A stretch of 64,000 nt of DNA. Origin: BJ22 sp021298375. Lineage in GTDB: Bacteria; Planctomycetota; Planctomycetia; Pirellulales; Pirellulaceae. Both the position numbers and the translations under genes were made by a program. Shown here piece after piece: positions 1 to 9,430 of the stretch (the first letter of the stretch is position 1; every line of letters begins with the position of its first letter). The notes under the pieces were generated by a model. The model did not search any database. It was not told where the DNA came from and saw only the letters and a program-made list of their open reading frames with translations. Location of the stretch: the NCBI GenBank assembly GCA_046343015.1, contig JBKDOL010000121.1, forward strand, positions 140,752 through 204,751, in the 5' to 3' direction.

Positions 1-1258
1 GGCTCGTCTGGGCCAACCCTCAAGTCCCGCCGGCCCACCGCTCAACGTCCCTTGGCTGATTGCAATCGTTCTGGTCCTGATGGTGATTTCATCTGTCTTC
101 TGGTTGTTTCCGATCGTGGCAACCGAACTGTGGCGCGAAAGTTCATTGGTCTATTTTGTGATCCTGATCGCGTTTGCCTCAGCCTTCAAAGTTCGCTTTG
201 GAATTGGCAAATCCTGGCCCCAACTCGTCGCGGGCCTGTTTGCGGTCCTGGCGACAACCGCGATCGGGATGCTGCTCTACCAGCACGCCCATCGGCCGGA
301 ACCAAGCCTGATTGAGGTGCGACGCGACTTTTACGGCCTGCTGAAAGTCAAGGAAGGTCCCTCGTTCGCGCGCGTCGCAGGCGAGGTCGAAGACGAGGGA
401 ATGATTCGCGAGCTGGTCAACGGCCGCACTCTTCATGGGACCCAATTCACCCGCCCCGATCTCCGCTTGAGAATCACCAGCTACTACGGCGAGGGCAGCG
501 GCGTCGGCCTGGCGATCTCGAGGCATCCGAAACGAGTTGCCAACGAACGCCTGCACATCGGCGTCGTCGGCTTGGGAGTCGGCACGCTTGCGGCCTGGAC
601 GCGGACAATCGACAAGATCACCTTCTATGAGATCAACCCGGAATGCGTGGCGATCGCAGAAACCCAGTTCTACTTTCTCTCTGATTCACTGGGAGAAAAA
701 GCGGTCATTCTCGGAGATGCCCGCATTCAAATGGAACGCCAGGTCGAAGAGCTGAAGGCCCGGGAGCAAGCGGCTCGGGAAACCGGCGCCGATTTCACCC
801 CCGGCCTCTATGATGTTCTGGTCATCGATGCCTTCTCAAGTGATGCCATTCCCCGGCACTTGCTCACAGCCGAGAGCTTCCACATCTACCGCCAGCTCGT
901 CCGGCCGGATGGAATCCTGGCGGTCCACGTCTCCAACCAGCATTTGGACCTCCGCCCGATTACGCTCTCCCTGGCCGAGGGTGAACATTGGCCCGCCCGG
1001 ATCGTGGAAGACTCACCGGATGAAAATTCCCGCCCCGGTGTCTGGCAGACCTCCAGCACGTGGATTCCGATCACCGACAATCAACAGTTTTGGCAGGACC
1101 CCATCGTCAATGACAAAGCCCATCCTTGGGACAACCGTTGGCGCATCCACTGGACCGACGATTTCGGCAGCTTGGTGCAAGTGCTCCGCGCTCCCAAATG
1201 GCTGAAGCAACCTGCCTGGTGGCCGTGGAAGGATTTTTGGCTGAAGCGAGAAAAATAG
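1..1258 (+). CDS. Spermidine/spermine synthase-like methyltransferase-fold protein with membrane region (5' partial)
   Basis: The frame is open from base 2, so the gene begins left of the window; the ATG at 80 is internal. The visible N-terminal part is hydrophobic, with two probable membrane spans, and probably ends a multi-span membrane domain. It is followed by a spermidine-synthase fold. The nucleotide-binding glycine motif GVVGLGVGTLAAW, the acidic strand FYEINPE and the catalytic-region motif DVLVIDAFSSDAIP are all clear. Membrane-anchored synthases of this kind are widespread, but their substrate is generally not known, so a role in true polyamine synthesis is only a guess. It stops about 130 bp before rarA on the same strand. 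Confidence is high for the fold and low for the reaction. Confidence 0.8.
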   Translation, partial: ARLGQPSSPAGPPLNVPWLIAIVLVLMVISSVFWLFPIVATELWRESSLVYFVILIAFASAFKVRFGIGKSWPQLVAGLFAVLATTAIGMLLYQHAHRPEPSLIEVRRDFYGLLKVKEGPSFARVAGEVEDEGMIRELVNGRTLHGTQFTRPDLRLRITSYYGEGSGVGLAISRHPKRVANERLHIGVVGLGVGTLAAWTRTIDKITFYEINPECVAIAETQFYFLSDSLGEKAVILGDARIQMERQVEELKAREQAARETGADFTPGLYDVLVIDAFSSDAIPRHLLTAESFHIYRQLVRPDGILAVHVSNQHLDLRPITLSLAEGEHWPARIVEDSPDENSRPGVWQTSSTWIPITDNQQFWQDPIVNDKAHPWDNRWRIHWTDDFGSLVQVLRAPKWLKQPAWWPWKDFWLKREK

Positions 1259-1306
1259 CCGGGGAAATTTGGGCTGGGAAGTTTGGTCCACTGAATGCGG
1301 AACAAG

Positions 1307-1340
1307 CCCCGCGGTTCACAACTCCCCGCGGTTCAAAACT
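1307..1340. repeat. 17-bp direct tandem repeat, 2 copies
   Basis: Two adjacent copies of a unit of the form CCCCGCGGTTCAMAACT differ at one base. They lie in the gap between the spermidine-synthase-like gene and rarA. Confidence 0.8.
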
Positions 1341-1390
1341 CCCTGCGCGTCCCGTCCCCGGCGAGCAAGCCAAGTCGCTAGAATGGCGGC

Positions 1391-2734
1391 ATGGACCTGT
1401 TTGCGGAACAAGAACGAAAGAACGCTGAATCGGTGCGGCCGCTGCCTGCTCGCATGCGACCGCGAAACCTCAGCGAGTTTGTCGGACAACAGCACCTCCT
1501 CGCGCCTGGAAAATTGCTCCGCCGATTGATTGACGCCGACCGGCTGGGGTCCATCATTTTGTTCGGCCCTCCCGGCACAGGCAAAACGACCCTTGCCCAA
1601 CTCCTTGCCCGGGAAACCGGGAGGCACTTCGAACAATTGAGTGCCGTCTTGCACGGAGTCAAGGAACTGCGCGAAGTCCTCGCGGCCGCCAGGGATCGCC
1701 TCGCCGTATCCGCCCAGGGCACCCTCCTGTTCATCGATGAAATCCATCGCTTCAATCGCGCCCAGCAAGACGCCTTGTTGGCTGACGTCGAAGATGGCAC
1801 AGTCACGCTGATCGGAGCAACCACCAGCAACCCTTATTTTGCCGTCAACGGTGCCCTGCTCTCCCGCAGTCAGTTGCTCGAGTTCCAGCCGCTCTCCGAA
1901 CAGGAACTGACCGAACTGCTCAGTCGCGCTCTGAGTGACCCGGAACGAGGTTTGGGTCAGGTGGCGATCGCAGCCGAACCCGGCGCATTGGAGCATTTGG
2001 CTCGACTCTGCGAGGGCGATGCCCGGCAGGCCCTTTCTATTCTGGAAACGGCAGCCCTCAGCAATGCACCACCCGTCCAACTGTCGCGGACGCTATTTGA
2101 TGAATCGCTGGCCCGAAGAGCCATTCAATATGATGTCGATGGAGACGAGCATTACGACTGCGCCAGCGCACTTATCAAGAGCATCCGCGGCAGTGATGTG
2201 GATGCCGGGATCTACTGGCTCGCCCGCATGCTGGAGGGTGGTGAAGACGTGCGGTTCCTCTGCCGCCGTCTGGTGATTCTCGCCAGCGAAGATATCGGGA
2301 ACGCCGATCCCCAAGCTCTCCCGCTGGCGGTCGCCTGCTTTCAGGCCTGCGAGCAAATCGGGCTGCCCGAGTGCCAACTCACGCTCTCACAAACGGTCGC
2401 CTACCTGGCCCTGGCCCCCAAGAGTAACGCCGCGACCACCGCGATTGGCCAAGCCCGGCAAGATGTCCGGCAACACTCAATCGTGCCCGTTCCCAAACAC
2501 CTTCGCGATGGGCACTATGCCGGTGCCCGGCAACTGGGACGCGGGATTGGCTACCAGTACGCTCACGACCACCCCGAAGGCGTCGTTTCCCAAGCTTATC
2601 TCGGAGTGGACCGAGAATACTACCAACCCGTTCCTCGCGGGTTTGAGCAGCAGTTGGCCGAGCGACTAGTCCAACTGCGTCAATTGCTGAAGTCCGGCCC
2701 GGGGGCTCCCCAACCAAAGCAGCCCGAATCTTAA
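1391..2734 (+). CDS. rarA: Replication-associated recombination protein A, AAA+ ATPase (RarA/MgsA)
   Basis: This is a 447-residue AAA+ ATPase of the RarA/MgsA/WRNIP1 family, which acts at stalled replication forks with single-stranded-DNA-binding protein and clamp-loader-like activity. The N-terminus carries the typical family stretch RPRNLSEFVGQQHLL (about 24-38). Walker A is GPPGTGKT at 59-66, Walker B ends in DEIH at 116-119, and sensor 1 is GATTSNPYF near 142-150. The C-terminal helical tetramerisation region is complete, with the conserved VPKHLRDGHY segment. The length is normal for the family. No strong Shine-Dalgarno site precedes the ATG. It stands alone, with no obvious functional partner. 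Confidence 0.95.
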   Translation: MDLFAEQERKNAESVRPLPARMRPRNLSEFVGQQHLLAPGKLLRRLIDADRLGSIILFGPPGTGKTTLAQLLARETGRHFEQLSAVLHGVKELREVLAAARDRLAVSAQGTLLFIDEIHRFNRAQQDALLADVEDGTVTLIGATTSNPYFAVNGALLSRSQLLEFQPLSEQELTELLSRALSDPERGLGQVAIAAEPGALEHLARLCEGDARQALSILETAALSNAPPVQLSRTLFDESLARRAIQYDVDGDEHYDCASALIKSIRGSDVDAGIYWLARMLEGGEDVRFLCRRLVILASEDIGNADPQALPLAVACFQACEQIGLPECQLTLSQTVAYLALAPKSNAATTAIGQARQDVRQHSIVPVPKHLRDGHYAGARQLGRGIGYQYAHDHPEGVVSQAYLGVDREYYQPVPRGFEQQLAERLVQLRQLLKSGPGAPQPKQPES

Positions 2735-2835
2735 ACCTCCCCGTTCCTGAATTTGCCCCCAGCCCGGTTCTCCCCAGCCGCGAACGTGAAGCGTATTCAG
2801 CTGGTAGAAACTTTTTCGCTAGCAGTTGCTGAGCT

Positions 2836-2895
2836 GGCAGTTGCATGGCGAGCAGTTGCATGGCGAGCAGTTACATAGCGAGCAGTTGCATAGCG
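2836..2895. repeat. 15-bp direct tandem repeat, 4 copies
   Basis: Four adjacent imperfect copies of AGCAGTTGCATGGCG occur in the 283-bp gap between the convergent rarA and zinc-ribbon genes. Drift between units is one or two bases (GCATGG, ACATAG, GCATAG). No other feature is seen in this gap. Confidence 0.9.
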
Positions 2896-3017
2896 AGGCG
2901 CGGCGTTGCCCCGGCCGAATTTCTTTTGATCTGGAGTGCTGGGACAAGTTTCGCTAAAGTCGCAGATCGAAGCCGGGAGGTTTGCATCGCGAACAGGCGA
3001 CGCTCCCGCCCCTTGGG

Positions 3018-3263
3018 TTAGAACAGCCAACTGAGAAAAGGCCAGAGAAGCAGCACAATCAGGATCAGCACAATGGCGAGGACAAAGGGGCGACTGAGCG
3101 CCAGTTTCGGCCGCAAAGGCCCCTGACAAACCGGGCAGATAATCGACTCATCGTCGATTTCCGCCCCGCAACGCGGGCAGAAAATCGTCACGGGTTCGTC
3201 GGCGTCCTCGTCGCCGTCCCAATCTGCCAAGTCATCGACGTCGTCCAGCCGATCGGATTGCAT
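3018..3263 (-). CDS. Small zinc-ribbon protein with C-terminal membrane anchor
   Basis: This is an 81-residue protein with an acidic N-terminus (residues 5-24), then a rubredoxin-like zinc ribbon with paired cysteines at 29/32 and 43/46 (CPRC...CPVC), and a single hydrophobic segment at about 58-80 that runs to the C-terminus. The order suggests a tail-anchored protein with its zinc ribbon in the cytoplasm. It is divergent from the LysM-domain gene, whose likely start is about 105 bp away. The function is unknown; proteins of this shape are common as small planctomycete hypotheticals. Confidence 0.7.
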   Translation of the reverse strand: MQSDRLDDVDDLADWDGDEDADEPVTIFCPRCGAEIDDESIICPVCQGPLRPKLALSRPFVLAIVLILIVLLLWPFLSWLF

Positions 3264-3367
3264 TGTGTTCTCTCAGCGCAAAGTGTGGAAACACCCAACT
3301 TGGTGACCGCGATGTTGGAATTTGGGGATTTGAGGCTTCGAAATCTGGTCGGTCAAGGAGGACTGAA

Positions 3368-4702
3368 GTGAACTCGCTCAAAAATACAATTGTCGCCATC
3401 CTGTTGCTGGGCGTTTCCTACGGCGTCTACCAAATTCTGACGACAGCCGAACCGAAGGCCCTCTCCACCGCCGAATTTCATGCTGCGAACGGACCCGAGA
3501 TCGAGATCCCGGGTGAGACCTTCATCCCTCCTCCGATCGACACTGACAGCGATAATTCGCTCTCTTTGACTGAACAACCAAAACCGCCCCAATTCAACGC
3601 TCCGCCAGTCCAGCCTCCTGCCGGCGTGACGGGCCCCTCCAATCAATCTGGCCAGTCGATGCCTGAGCGTCAACTTGGCACCAATGCTCCTTCATCCAGC
3701 CCACCGCCTTGGGCCCAAATCCCGGACAATCGCAGCAGCCCGGCACCTTCCTTGGGAGGCGGCAATTCCCCCCTTTCCGATTCCGGATCCCCGGGCGGCT
3801 CCTCGCTCGCCATCCCGAGTCCAACGACCTCGAATGGATCGGTTCCGATGCCTCCGCCTTTCAACGCGGGCTTGGGCTCCTCCTCACCCTCGGCACCAAA
3901 TCCTGGATTTCCACAAACCGGAGCCGCACCGTTTGATCGCGCTCCAGGCGGGGGCTCGAGTCTACAGCCATCTCCACAACAGAGAAATGTGACTGAAATT
4001 CCTGCCCAAACATCGACTGGAGCGGTTGGCCTGATGAGCGGCTCGGCTCCGCTTCCGACACTGGAGAGCTCGCTTCAGACAGCCCGGCAGTTCGTCGCGG
4101 CTGGTCAAATGCGTCAGGCGTTGGCGGAACTTTCCAGCCAACTACTCAATCCAGAATTGGAAATGCCTGATCAAACGACCCTTTACAAATGGCTCGATTC
4201 ACTCGCAGGCAAAGTGATTTATTCGGGAGAACATCACCTCGTCACCCAGCCGCACATCGTCCAACCTAATGAAACGCTCACCAGTCTGGCAGAAGCTTGG
4301 CGCGTGCCGCCCGAGCTGATCTATAACCTCAACCGCGAGCGGATCGCTAACCCGTTCGAGCTCGCTGCGGGCACTGAACTCAAGAAAGTCTCGGGTCCCT
4401 TCCGGGCGGAACTCGATGTCAACCGCCAGCTGCTGACCCTGTATCTCGACGAACTGTACGCCGGTCGATTCCGCTGCGTCTCGCTCTCCGCCAACCTCCC
4501 TGCTGGCGTTTGGAAAATCGAGAACAAAGTTGAAAACAAGCATCCCGCCGGCCAATTCCTGCTGCAAACCAAGCATCCTGAGGTCAGCCTGCATGGCCAA
4601 CCGGCGGATGGCGCGCCGGTCGGCTGTTGTTTCGCCCAGGATGATGCAAAAGACCTGTTCTGGATCCTATCGGTCGGCTCTGAAATCAAAGTCATCCGCT
4701 GA
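3368..4702 (+). CDS. LysM domain protein with L,D-transpeptidase (YkuD)-like C-terminus
   Basis: The start is taken as the GTG at 3368 because AAGGAGG lies seven bases upstream and the product then begins with a single membrane anchor (about residues 5-23); an ATG at 3263 in the same frame would put a non-hydrophobic tail in front. The 444-residue protein has a long Pro/Ser/Gly-rich linker (about 50-220), a helical stretch, a LysM domain (about 295-340, HIVQPNETLTSLAEAW) and a C-terminal YkuD-like domain. There His409 (SLHG) and Cys420 (VGCC) stand where the catalytic His and Cys are expected. The usual SHGCxR signature is reduced to VGCC and the Arg is missing. A peptidoglycan-binding, possibly crosslinking envelope role is likely, but activity is uncertain. 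Confidence 0.75.
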   Translation: MNSLKNTIVAILLLGVSYGVYQILTTAEPKALSTAEFHAANGPEIEIPGETFIPPPIDTDSDNSLSLTEQPKPPQFNAPPVQPPAGVTGPSNQSGQSMPERQLGTNAPSSSPPPWAQIPDNRSSPAPSLGGGNSPLSDSGSPGGSSLAIPSPTTSNGSVPMPPPFNAGLGSSSPSAPNPGFPQTGAAPFDRAPGGGSSLQPSPQQRNVTEIPAQTSTGAVGLMSGSAPLPTLESSLQTARQFVAAGQMRQALAELSSQLLNPELEMPDQTTLYKWLDSLAGKVIYSGEHHLVTQPHIVQPNETLTSLAEAWRVPPELIYNLNRERIANPFELAAGTELKKVSGPFRAELDVNRQLLTLYLDELYAGRFRCVSLSANLPAGVWKIENKVENKHPAGQFLLQTKHPEVSLHGQPADGAPVGCCFAQDDAKDLFWILSVGSEIKVIR

Positions 4703-5096
4703 CAGCCCCAGCCCCGCGCCCCGCGGCGCTGCCCACTTCGCGGCGCTGCCCACTTAGCGGCGCTGCCCACTTCGACGTGATTACCACTTCGAGCGTGGGC
4801 TCAATGGGCTCGGCTCCCGATAAATTCCGCGCCCCAATCATTCGGGGGCAACCCGTTCGAAAAGCGGAAGAACCAAGCGGTTAGCTGGGGCAAGGCTCCG
4901 AATTCGGCAAGCGTTGCCTTGGCCGAATCAAACCTGCAACCGAAGCCTGTTCGCACCCGCCGATGCAAGAGAGTCCGGCCGCGGTTGAGCCCCCGCGGTT
5001 GCCGCGACCTCGCCCAGCGACAACAATCAGGGCTGGTCGCTCCACTGCGTCCGGCTTCCCTAATCGCTTTTCTATTCCCCTGCTGGATTTGCTTCC
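4703..5096. other. Intergenic region (394 bp) holding a tandem repeat
   Basis: No gene is supported here. The reading frames that cross it on the minus strand are shadows of the following hydrolase gene. The only structure recognised is the 17-bp tandem repeat just after the upstream stop codon. Confidence 0.6.
4723..4773. repeat. 17-bp direct tandem repeat, 3 copies
   Basis: Three contiguous copies of GCGGCGCTGCCCACTTC start 20 bp after the stop of the LysM gene. The middle copy differs only at its last base. Confidence 0.9.
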
Positions 5097-6998
5097 ATGA
5101 TTTCGCCCCGCTGGCCCGCAAGCTTCTTGGGACTCTCCCTCAGCCCCTGCCTCATCGCCCTGCTCTGCCTCGTCTGGCTGGTTGAGCTCTCCGTCGCACA
5201 ACAGGCTCCCTTGGCTGAACGCTACGAGAAGACCGAATTTCAGATCACCATGCGGGATGGGGCCAAACTCTTTACCGCGGTGTATTCGCCGCGCGACAAG
5301 TCTCGCACCTATCCGATCATGCTCAATCGGACCTGCTACAGCTGCAGTCCCTACGGTCCGGACGCCTTTCCCGGTCGAATTGGTCCCTCCGCGGTAATGG
5401 AAACTGAGGAATATATCTTTGTCAAACAGGATGTCCGGGGACGTTGGATGTCTGAAGGCAAGTTCGACAACATGCGTCCTCACGTTCCGGGCGATTCCGA
5501 AATCGACGAAAGCTCGGATACGTGGGACACCGTTGATTGGTTGGTGAAGAACATTCCCAACAACAATGGCAAGGTGGGAATGTGGGGCATTTCCTATCCC
5601 GGATTTTATGCCGCCGCAGCCCTTCCAGAACACCATCCGGCCTTGGTCGCCGTCTCACCTCAAGCCCCGATTTCGGACTTCTTTTTCGACGACTTCCATC
5701 ATCAGGGAGCCTTTCTGCTGAGCTATTTCCTGGCCCTCCCAACCTTTGGTTATCAACACGCCGGACCGACCAAAGAAAAGTGGTACCCCGAGGTGTCACC
5801 TGCCTCCCGCGACGGCTGGCAGTTTTATATGGACCTCGGACCCCTCGCTAACGCGAGCAAGTATTTCGGCGACGACAATTTCTTTTGGCAGGAAATTGCC
5901 CAGCACCCCAACTACGACGAGTTTTGGCAACGCCGCTCGATTCTTCCGCACCTGAAAAATGTCACTGCCAACGTGCTTGTGGTCGGTGGCCTGTTCGACG
6001 CTGAGGACTTGTATGGTCCCTTGAACATTTACCGCGAGCTGGAAAAAAACAATCCGCAGATGCACAACAGTATCGTGATGGGTCCCTGGGGACATGGCGA
6101 TTGGGCTCGCGGGGCCAGCTTTCGACGGGTCGGTTACATGCCCTTCGATTCGCAGACAGCCATTCAGTATCAAAGCGAAATTGAGGCCCCATTCTTCAGA
6201 CACTTTCTCAAAGGTGAAGGGCCCCGCCCAGACACCGAAGCCCGGTTTTACGACACCGGTGTCCGCCGCTGGAACACGTTCTCGGAATGGCCTCCCGCCG
6301 CGGCTCAAACCCGCAAACTCTACCTCACTTCCAAGCGACAACTGGCTGATCAACCACCTTCGGACACCGATAGCTTCAGCGAATTTGTCAGCGACCCTGC
6401 CAACCCGGTCCCTTATCGCGACCGCAAGGACATTCGCCTCCAATTCACTCCCCGAGAGTACATGTCGGACGACCAGCGATTTGCCGCGACACGGGAAGAC
6501 GTTCTCGTCTTTGAGTCTCCCGTCTTAACTGAACCGCTGACTGTCGCGGGGAATCTGTTTGCCAACCTGCAGGTTTCAACCGACCAGTCCGATGCCGACT
6601 GGATTGTGAAATTGATCGATGTCTTTCCGGCTGACCATCCTCAACTCCCCGACACTCCCGAGGGGATTCAACTCGCTGGCTACCAGTTCATGATCCGCAG
6701 CGAGGTCCTGCGAGGCCGCTTCCGCAACAGCTTCTCCCAGCCCGAACCGTTTCAGCCGGGAGTCGTTACCTCAGTCAGGGTTCCACTGCAGGATGTCCAC
6801 CACACATTCAAACCCGGACACCGAATCATGGTCCAGGTTCAGAGCAGCTGGTTCCCGTTAATCGACCGCAATCCTCAAAAGTATGTCGAGAACATCTACC
6901 GGGCTGAAGCTGGCGATTTCGTCGCCGCTCGCCATCGGGTCTACCACTCGGCGAACGCTGCAAGCCACATTGAACTGCTGGTCTTGCCAAACAAGTGA
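5097..6998 (+). CDS. Secreted CocE/NonD-family serine hydrolase (X-Pro dipeptidyl-peptidase S15 fold)
   Basis: This 633-residue protein has a probable signal peptide (residues 1-35, ending near SVAQQ), so it is exported. The alpha/beta hydrolase domain carries the nucleophile motif GISYPG with Ser166. A likely acid lies in the GGLFDAEDLY segment and a catalytic His in GPWGHGDW. The C-terminal third (about 390-630) is the jelly-roll PepX_C domain (VPLQDVHHTFKPGHRIMVQV). Family members hydrolyse acyl esters, amides or N-terminal dipeptides; the substrate cannot be told from sequence. It is not in an obvious operon. Its stop codon lies inside a 13-bp tandem repeat. Confidence 0.88.
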   Translation: MISPRWPASFLGLSLSPCLIALLCLVWLVELSVAQQAPLAERYEKTEFQITMRDGAKLFTAVYSPRDKSRTYPIMLNRTCYSCSPYGPDAFPGRIGPSAVMETEEYIFVKQDVRGRWMSEGKFDNMRPHVPGDSEIDESSDTWDTVDWLVKNIPNNNGKVGMWGISYPGFYAAAALPEHHPALVAVSPQAPISDFFFDDFHHQGAFLLSYFLALPTFGYQHAGPTKEKWYPEVSPASRDGWQFYMDLGPLANASKYFGDDNFFWQEIAQHPNYDEFWQRRSILPHLKNVTANVLVVGGLFDAEDLYGPLNIYRELEKNNPQMHNSIVMGPWGHGDWARGASFRRVGYMPFDSQTAIQYQSEIEAPFFRHFLKGEGPRPDTEARFYDTGVRRWNTFSEWPPAAAQTRKLYLTSKRQLADQPPSDTDSFSEFVSDPANPVPYRDRKDIRLQFTPREYMSDDQRFAATREDVLVFESPVLTEPLTVAGNLFANLQVSTDQSDADWIVKLIDVFPADHPQLPDTPEGIQLAGYQFMIRSEVLRGRFRNSFSQPEPFQPGVVTSVRVPLQDVHHTFKPGHRIMVQVQSSWFPLIDRNPQKYVENIYRAEAGDFVAARHRVYHSANAASHIELLVLPNK

Positions 6999-7025
6999 CC
7001 CAAACAAGTGACCCAGCCAAGTGGC
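6987..7025. repeat. 13-bp direct tandem repeat spanning a stop codon
   Basis: Two perfect copies of CCAAACAAGTGAC and a third degenerate one. The TGA stop of the CocE/NonD hydrolase (6996-6998) lies inside the first copy. Confidence 0.85.
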
Positions 7026-7117
7026 CAATCAACAGCCGGGCTGTTCGGATCTTCTACCCCAGCAGCCAGCAAATTACCGGCTTCGACCGCCGTGCGATCA
7101 GCAAGGGGATTTGCCGA

Positions 7118-8368
7118 CTAGCGCAACTTGGCGACGGCCGCGCCGACCGCATCGACAAAGTAATCGACTTCACCGAGCGTGTTGTAGAGGTAGAAGCTCA
7201 CCCGGCTACTTGCCGACAGGCCCAGTTTCTCATGCAGGGGCATCGCGCAGTGATGACCGGCCCGCGTGGCGATCCCCTGCAGGTCGAGCTTGATTGCCAG
7301 GTCCTGGGGATGGACCCGATCGATGACGAAACTGGCGATTCCCGCGCGGTCGTGGCGCGGACCGAGCAGTCTGAAACCGTCGACCTCCTGCTCGAGCCGA
7401 AAAATGGCGTGCTCCACCAACTGCCGCTCATGCTGCTGAATTGCCTCCAGCCCGACCACATCCAGGTAGTCGATCGCGGCATGCAGTCCAATCGCTTCCA
7501 CAATCGGTGGCGTTCCCGCTTCGAAGCGGGCGGGAATTTCTCCGGGCGTGAAGCCGTCCCAAGTCACCCGGTCAATCATGCTTCCACCACCGAGAAATGG
7601 CGGCCATGAGTCGAGTAACTCAAAGCGCCCGTAGAGCACTCCGATACCGGTGGGACCAAGCAACTTGTGTCCGCTGAAGGCGACCAGGTCGGCGTCCCAC
7701 TGCCGCACATTCAGCGGTTCATGCGGGGCGTGCTGAGCGGCGTCGACCACGGTCAGCACATTCCGCGCACGGGCCAAGCGGCAAAAGTCAGACACCGGAT
7801 TGACCGTCCCCAATACATTAGACACGGCGGCAAAGGCAAACACCCGGGTCCGCTCATTCAGCTGCGCTGCGACGACTTCCGGGTGAATCAGCCCCTGCTG
7901 GTCAACCGGCACAAACCGCACCGTGGCGCCCGTCCGCGCGGCCATTTGCTGCCAAGGCACAATGTTAGAGTGATGTTCCAATTCGGTCAGCAGAATCTCG
8001 TCGCCTGGCCGCAGTTGCACTTCGCCCCACGCCCGCGCGACCAGATTAATCCCCGCTGTAGTACCCGAAGTGAAGACAATCTCCCGCGGATTGTCGGTTC
8101 CCACGAACCGGGCTACCGCAGCCCGCGCCGCCTCGAACTGAAAAGTGCTCTGCTCACTCAACCAATGGTTGCCGCGGTGCACGTTGGCATAGGTCTGTCG
8201 ATAGGCGGCTGACATCGAATCAATCACCTGATTCGGGCGCTGGGTGGAAGCCGCGTTGTCCAGGAACACCAACGGTCGCTGCCGATGAATCTGCTGGTCG
8301 AGAATCGGAAAGTCTCTTCGCCACTTTTCGGGAGAGAACGGCACTGCCTGCCGAACATCGGTTGCCAT
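7118..8368 (-). CDS. sufS: Cysteine desulfurase, SufS type
   Basis: This 416-residue class V aminotransferase-fold PLP enzyme removes sulfur from cysteine as a persulfide for Fe-S cluster assembly. The PLP lysine is in SGHKLLGP (Lys235). The catalytic cysteine is in RAGHHCAMP (Cys374), the short-loop SufS/group II arrangement. The cofactor-binding TSGTTAGIN and EHHSN motifs are intact and the length is normal. It lies 27 bp downstream of a beta-hydroxyacid dehydrogenase gene on the same strand and is probably cotranscribed with it, but no sufB, sufC, sufD or sufU gene is near, so it is separated from the usual suf operon. Confidence 0.93.
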   Translation of the reverse strand: MATDVRQAVPFSPEKWRRDFPILDQQIHRQRPLVFLDNAASTQRPNQVIDSMSAAYRQTYANVHRGNHWLSEQSTFQFEAARAAVARFVGTDNPREIVFTSGTTAGINLVARAWGEVQLRPGDEILLTELEHHSNIVPWQQMAARTGATVRFVPVDQQGLIHPEVVAAQLNERTRVFAFAAVSNVLGTVNPVSDFCRLARARNVLTVVDAAQHAPHEPLNVRQWDADLVAFSGHKLLGPTGIGVLYGRFELLDSWPPFLGGGSMIDRVTWDGFTPGEIPARFEAGTPPIVEAIGLHAAIDYLDVVGLEAIQQHERQLVEHAIFRLEQEVDGFRLLGPRHDRAGIASFVIDRVHPQDLAIKLDLQGIATRAGHHCAMPLHEKLGLSASSRVSFYLYNTLGEVDYFVDAVGAAVAKLR

Positions 8369-8395
8369 CGCCTGTTTATGCTCCTGTTGCTTGAA

Positions 8396-9328
8396 TCACT
8401 GCCGGCTTGGAACTCGTCCGATCCAATCGATGCCGGATAATCGGGCCAACGCCAACTGCAAGGCATGTGTTCCCAGCCGACTTCCCCCCTGAGCCTGCAG
8501 AGCCACATAGAGTTGCTGGGCCAGGGCTAAACCCGGAAGAGACAACTGCATCCGCCGGGCTTCCTGTAACACAATTCCCATGTCCTTGACGAAGTGCTCG
8601 ACAAAGAACCCCGGATCAAACTGGTTAGCAATAATCCGCGGCCCGAGATTGGAAAGCGACCAACTCCCTGCGGCACCACTGCCTACCGACTGCATCACGC
8701 GCTCGAGGTCCAAACCGGCCCGCTGTGCATACAGCAACGCCTCACAGACACCGATCATGTTGGTCGCAATCAAGGTTTGATTGACCATTTTGGTGTGTTG
8801 TCCGCTCCCCGGAGGCCCCTGATGGACGATCGTTTTGCCCAGAGTTTCAAACAGTTTCTGCCAATAAGAACAGGCTGACTCACTGCCTCCCAGCATGATC
8901 GAGAGCGTGGCATTCCTTGCTCCCACATCCCCGCCAGAGACCGGAGCATCAATCGCTTCCACTCCCCGCTCCCGAGCCAGCTCGGCTAATTCGACCGCCA
9001 GCGAAGGCTCGCTAGTCGTGAAGTCGATCAGCGTCGCTCCCGACGTCATCCGCTCCAACGCGCCGTGGGAACCGAGGTACACGGTCCGGACATCGCTCGG
9101 GAAACCGACCATCGAGCAGACCACATCCGCACCGTTTGCGACCTCGGCCGGGCTCGCACACCAGACCGCTCCCGCCGTGATTAACTCGGCAGCCTTACCG
9201 GCCGTTCTGGAGTAAACTCGCAACGGATAGCCTGCACGCAGCAAATGGCCGCACATGCTGCGTCCCATCACGCCGGTGCCAATCCAGCCAACCACCGGCT
9301 GAGGAACTTCATTCATGGAATTGTTCAT
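8396..9328 (-). CDS. NAD(P)-dependent beta-hydroxyacid dehydrogenase (3-hydroxyisobutyrate / tartronate semialdehyde reductase family)
   Basis: This 310-residue protein has an N-terminal Rossmann motif GWIGTGVMG (about 14-22), the substrate-binding motif DAPVSGG (127-133) and the catalytic lysine in HTKMVNQ (Lys180). The C-terminal helical domain is complete. The family reduces small beta-hydroxyacid semialdehydes (for example tartronate semialdehyde or 3-hydroxyisobutyrate); which substrate applies here is not decided by sequence alone. It sits directly upstream of sufS, with a 27-bp gap. No glyoxylate or valine catabolism genes are nearby. Confidence 0.87.
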   Translation of the reverse strand: MNNSMNEVPQPVVGWIGTGVMGRSMCGHLLRAGYPLRVYSRTAGKAAELITAGAVWCASPAEVANGADVVCSMVGFPSDVRTVYLGSHGALERMTSGATLIDFTTSEPSLAVELAELARERGVEAIDAPVSGGDVGARNATLSIMLGGSESACSYWQKLFETLGKTIVHQGPPGSGQHTKMVNQTLIATNMIGVCEALLYAQRAGLDLERVMQSVGSGAAGSWSLSNLGPRIIANQFDPGFFVEHFVKDMGIVLQEARRMQLSLPGLALAQQLYVALQAQGGSRLGTHALQLALARLSGIDWIGRVPSRQ

Positions 9329-9430
9329 CCGAAAGAGACTTCACTGGCCCGAGGAAGCTACCCTCCCACCAGAGTTTGAATCAGACTAACGCCCCAGCAG
9401 TCTGCCCTCGAGCAGGGGGACCCGCGACGC

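Noticed and set aside
2836..2895. Possible CRISPR array or REP element at the 15-bp repeats
   Set aside because: Copies are contiguous with no spacers and no cas gene is near; they are simple tandem repeats.
7118..8368. A complete suf or isc operon around sufS
   Set aside because: No sufB, sufC, sufD, sufU or sufE gene is found beside it in this window.
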